Below are positions 61,134 through 64,000 of a DNA stretch of 64,000 bases, one piece after another (the stretch's first letter is position 1; the number at the start of each line of letters is the position of its first letter). The position numbers and the translations under genes were made by a program. The DNA lies in assembly GCA_008477525.1 (NCBI GenBank), contig SPDT01000007.1:1860001-1924000 (forward strand). Direction: 5' to 3'. The notes below the pieces were generated by a model. That model did no database searches, was not told the DNA's origin, and saw only the letters and a program-made list of their open reading frames with translations. The stretch is from Hypomyces perniciosus. Its lineage: Eukaryota > Ascomycota > Sordariomycetes > Hypocreales > Hypocreaceae.

Positions 61134-63408
61134 GTTTTGGCAGATATTTGGATTTCTGAAGAAAGACAAGACGGAGGAAGTAATACTAAGAACTTGAAAG
61201 AGATGGTTTACCAGGGAATAATCATACGTGATTGTAGAGTGATAGAGATGATTGTTCACTTACAAGAAATAAGAGAGATGTGCGAGTCTAATGTAGAAAG
61301 GCGAGAATGCATTTCGACCTCCTTTTCGTCAAGACATCTGTCTGAGCCTCAGCTTATGATAGAGAGTACCAATTCAGCTTGAGCTCTGTCAATCCACAGT
61401 CTTCACCCTTGCTATGCAGTGGAGCTTCAGAAGCCCCAATATGACCAGCTGCAGTGCCAAGAATGTGAAAAGGCTTCCCAGAGTCATGATTGATCAACAT
61501 ACCCTAGGAGATGGCCCGAATGGCTATGCCCGGGCTGGAAATCACATACTATCACACGTTAAGGAGCATCCAATGGTGAATCAGATACGAAGCCACTCGC
61601 CCGAATGGCGAACCAAAATTAAATCTTCATGCTGTGTAACATCATGTGGAGACATACGACTAGGCTCCCGAGGTACGGCACGGTTGACTGCGCATGGTTA
61701 TGAGACAGGTTGGGCCAACATGAGGCTGCCGAATCTAGTCTGTAGACTGAGGAGGACTGGCCTTCGGAGATGCCGTAAATTGGTAGCACAGGTTGAACTA
61801 AGCTGTCTGACCGATAGGTTGTTGGCCTTGTGTCTCACTTATCATAAATGTTGGAGACTTCAAGCTGTGATGAAGAAGTCTGGATGTTCTCAGCTCACAG
61901 GCACACCCCAGTTGACGGATCTTGGGTTCGCTTGGTATCCAATCCATTTTCTTGAATCAGACCCGTGGTCTTTGAGTGGATATACGTTGACTCTTGGCTG
62001 TGATGGGCTGAAGGAGCCTAGTTCGGAGGAGGTGCAATGAGTATGAGTTGTCTGCGTGATATACGGATGAGTGTCGCGGCAATTCTTACCAGAAAAGAGT
62101 GATGATTAGAAATTCGGTGACTGAGGCATATTCCATACAACGGCTATCAGTAGTAGTCGCAAAATATATGTCGCCTGTTGACCGAGGTGGATTCAAGAGG
62201 CCAGGTTCATGTAGCACACGATAGATAGCGTAGCGTCATCAGCGAAGACACCGGTCTCGAGTGATATGTATAGAACATTCATCTCTGCATACGAACCAAG
62301 AGTCAGCCGTAGGCAAGGTTGAACATTTTTTGAGTAAGTTTTACAACATGATTGGGGAGAGCCAATGTCTCTGTCTCTTATAAGTCGTGTCTCGAGTAGG
62401 CGCAGAAAGTAATAATTGGATGCCCACGGAGTATGAGAAGTCTTGGTTCTATTGGTTCCCATTCATGCAGATACCCTTTCACCCAAGAATAGCATATGGT
62501 ATTTCTCGGAAACGACTGGGTTTCATGCCGGATATCTACCTACTCCACACACTGGGATGCGTAGGCAGTGGTCGATCAGCTGTACGCTCTCAAAGCGGTA
62601 CGATTCTGTACGGCTGCGAGACACGCAGCTGTCAGGTCCCTGCTCCATCCTATCCTCTTCCACGAGGGTGGCTGGGCATACGAGGGATTGTGATTCTGTG
62701 CAACTGTGTGCCGTGTGTGGCGGAGGGGCTGACCATAGAGGTGAGTTCTATCAGCGTTGGTCCAGAGCGAAAGGTTCGCGAGAAAAGAGGAACCGACAGG
62801 GAATCCCGCCGGAACATAGGCTCGCATGCAGCCGTAGAAAGTCTGAAACATGTCATTTCGTACCCGATGATATCCGTTGGGGTCTTCATCGCCTCGCCGT
62901 TGTAAGATGGCGAATTCGTAAGGCACTGTAAATTCTCTGCGCTCAAAAGTTCCACAACATAACAGGGACAAGGAGAAGATTATCGACAACATTCGGCCCT
63001 ATAGGCTATCAGCTCTGCTTAAATATATTTGTGATACCCACCTTGTCGACTCAGGTTGTGACATATGATGAAAAGGTGTGATGCAGTGCCTATCCTGCCT
63101 TGGCACTAGGTGACGAGCTGGAGATTGAGCATTTCATCAGCAAGGTCCCATTGGTAGTAATACGAATCCAAGTTTAGGGTGAATTGAGATAACGTACTCG
63201 GTGAACACCCGTGATCTTGGCTCGGTGATGTTACCAAGGGGGTGTGTGGAGGATCTTGGTCGAGTTGGGCCACTGATGTTGAGCAGCTAGAATTGTTTGC
63301 AAGTCTCATATAACACCCATGGACCACTCTGATTCTCTGATTCTTCAAACTAAGGCATCTACATGCCCACATACACCGTTAATATTTGTTCATAAAATTG
63401 TTCACCAT
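61134..63408. other. 2.3 kb divergent region between NRPS-like gene and P450
   Basis: Several mid-sized frames overlap: plus 61414-62040, and plus 62387-62905, plus 62443-62931 and minus 62576-62992. None shows a family motif, and the last three mutually overlap in different phases, so at most one could be real. The minus frame at 62576-62992 begins with a signal-like stretch (MLSIIFSLSLLCCG) and is the best candidate, but I do not call it. Both promoters of the flanking genes must lie here. Confidence 0.4.
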
Positions 63409-64000
63409 GTTGTCCTTACCTAGAAACCAATACCTCGTTTCTTATATCCTCTTCCTTCTCATTCCTACCTTTCTCCGTCGCGTATATATCTACCTTCTTC
63501 AATGTCAATTTTCCCGCAGAAAGGGCTGCCAAGATGCTCAAAGAAGAGTCCCCGTCAAAGATCCATTCATTGGCTTTGACTTCCTTTACGACTGCATCTT
63601 TGAAAAGCCCGTTGAAAGATATCTTGATTCAACACACCAAGCCTTCCAGGAGTTGGGTCCAACTTATATCTCGAAACGATGGACGTGGGAGACCATCTAC
63701 ACCAATGATAGCCGAAACATCAAGCATGTGCTTGCTGTCGGATTCGAGGACTTTGAGCTCCCTCAGTTGCGTGTGTCCGCCATGGCGGGCCTTCTCGGAA
63801 GTGGCATCTTCACTTTGAACGGCCATTCGTGGTCTCATGCTCGCGGCGTTTTGAGGCCAGCCTTCGCAAAACAAGACAGGGAGGCTCTTGTCAATATCCT
63901 TGAAGATCATTTCCAGGCCCTTCTTCGGCACATTCCAAGTAATGGAAAGGTGTTTGATCTGCAGCCTCTTTTCTTCTGGCTTACCATGGACTTTGCGACA
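63409..64000 (+). CDS. cytochrome P450, CYP52-like, 5' part (runs off the window)
   Basis: The frame opens at the ATG at 63409 and stays open to the last base, about 197 codons, with no intron seen. An N-terminal membrane anchor (YLVSYILFLLIPTFLRRVYIYLL) is followed by a basic hinge (CQFSRRKGC), DPFIGFDFLYDC and the B-C region GSGIFTLNGHSWSHARGVLR with PAFAKQD. This GIFxxxGxxWxHxRxxLRPxF pattern is typical of the CYP52/CYP63 class, ER-bound omega-hydroxylases of fatty acids and alkanes and also tailoring enzymes. The heme-binding Cys region is beyond the window, so activity cannot be judged. Divergent orientation to the NRPS-like gene suggests possible co-regulation. Confidence 0.88.

Noticed and set aside
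61414..62040. 208-codon plus-strand frame between the NRPS-like gene and the P450
   Set aside because: Composition rich in Cys, Arg and Leu without domain pattern or signal, so not distinguishable from chance.

Overview
The window looks like nuclear DNA of a filamentous ascomycete (Pezizomycotina), most likely a eurotiomycete. The genes carry many short introns of about 45-110 bases with GT..AG ends. Several encoded families are typical of these fungi: LaeA-like methyltransferases, a GPI-anchored WSC-domain protein, an NRPS-like enzyme, a CYP52-like P450, a copper-metallothionein and a fungal COX14-family protein. The species cannot be fixed from the sequence alone. I rebuilt exon structures by hand from reading frame, splice signals and family conservation. 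For every joined gene the exon lengths sum to a multiple of three, except one gene with an apparent frameshift.

Layout. 1-8.2 kb is gene-poor, with only a degraded or unrecognised gene fragment near 2.8-3.6 kb. 8.2-9.6 kb holds a LaeA-like methyltransferase (-). 9.6-16.2 kb is a long spacer with simple repeats and no convincing gene. 16.2-17.7 kb holds a secreted cysteine-rich WSC protein (-). 17.8-20.4 kb is a spacer with possible relics, followed by a tRNA-Asn (-). 21-57.2 kb is the gene-rich core: an HVA22/REEP protein, MGM101, a CX9C protein (COA4-like), biotin protein ligase, PAM16, an SmgGDS-like armadillo protein, ribosomal eL13, a COX14-family protein, an unknown acidic protein, ADE1 (12 exons), a second identical tRNA-Asn (+), DAHP synthase, a small cysteine-rich membrane protein, mitoribosomal mL50, a second LaeA-like methyltransferase, a secreted intradiol dioxygenase, metallothionein, a Pex24/Pex30-type peroxisomal membrane protein with a frameshift, and an unknown four-span membrane protein. 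57.3-64 kb has an adenylation-carrier-condensation enzyme (-), a 2.3 kb spacer and the 5' part of a CYP52-like P450 (+).

How the genes relate. Five genes serve mitochondria (MGM101, COA4-like, PAM16, COX14-family, mL50) and four of these lie within 23-34 kb. ADE1 and DAHP synthase are biosynthetic housekeeping genes, and the latter has a TGACTCA site upstream that fits cross-pathway control. The right edge, with the NRPS-like enzyme and a P450, may be the start of a specialised-metabolism locus that continues beyond the window. I recognise no transposon, CRISPR array or virus-like element. The least explained signal is a short motif, TACGGAGTAC and near variants, scattered through many spacers.
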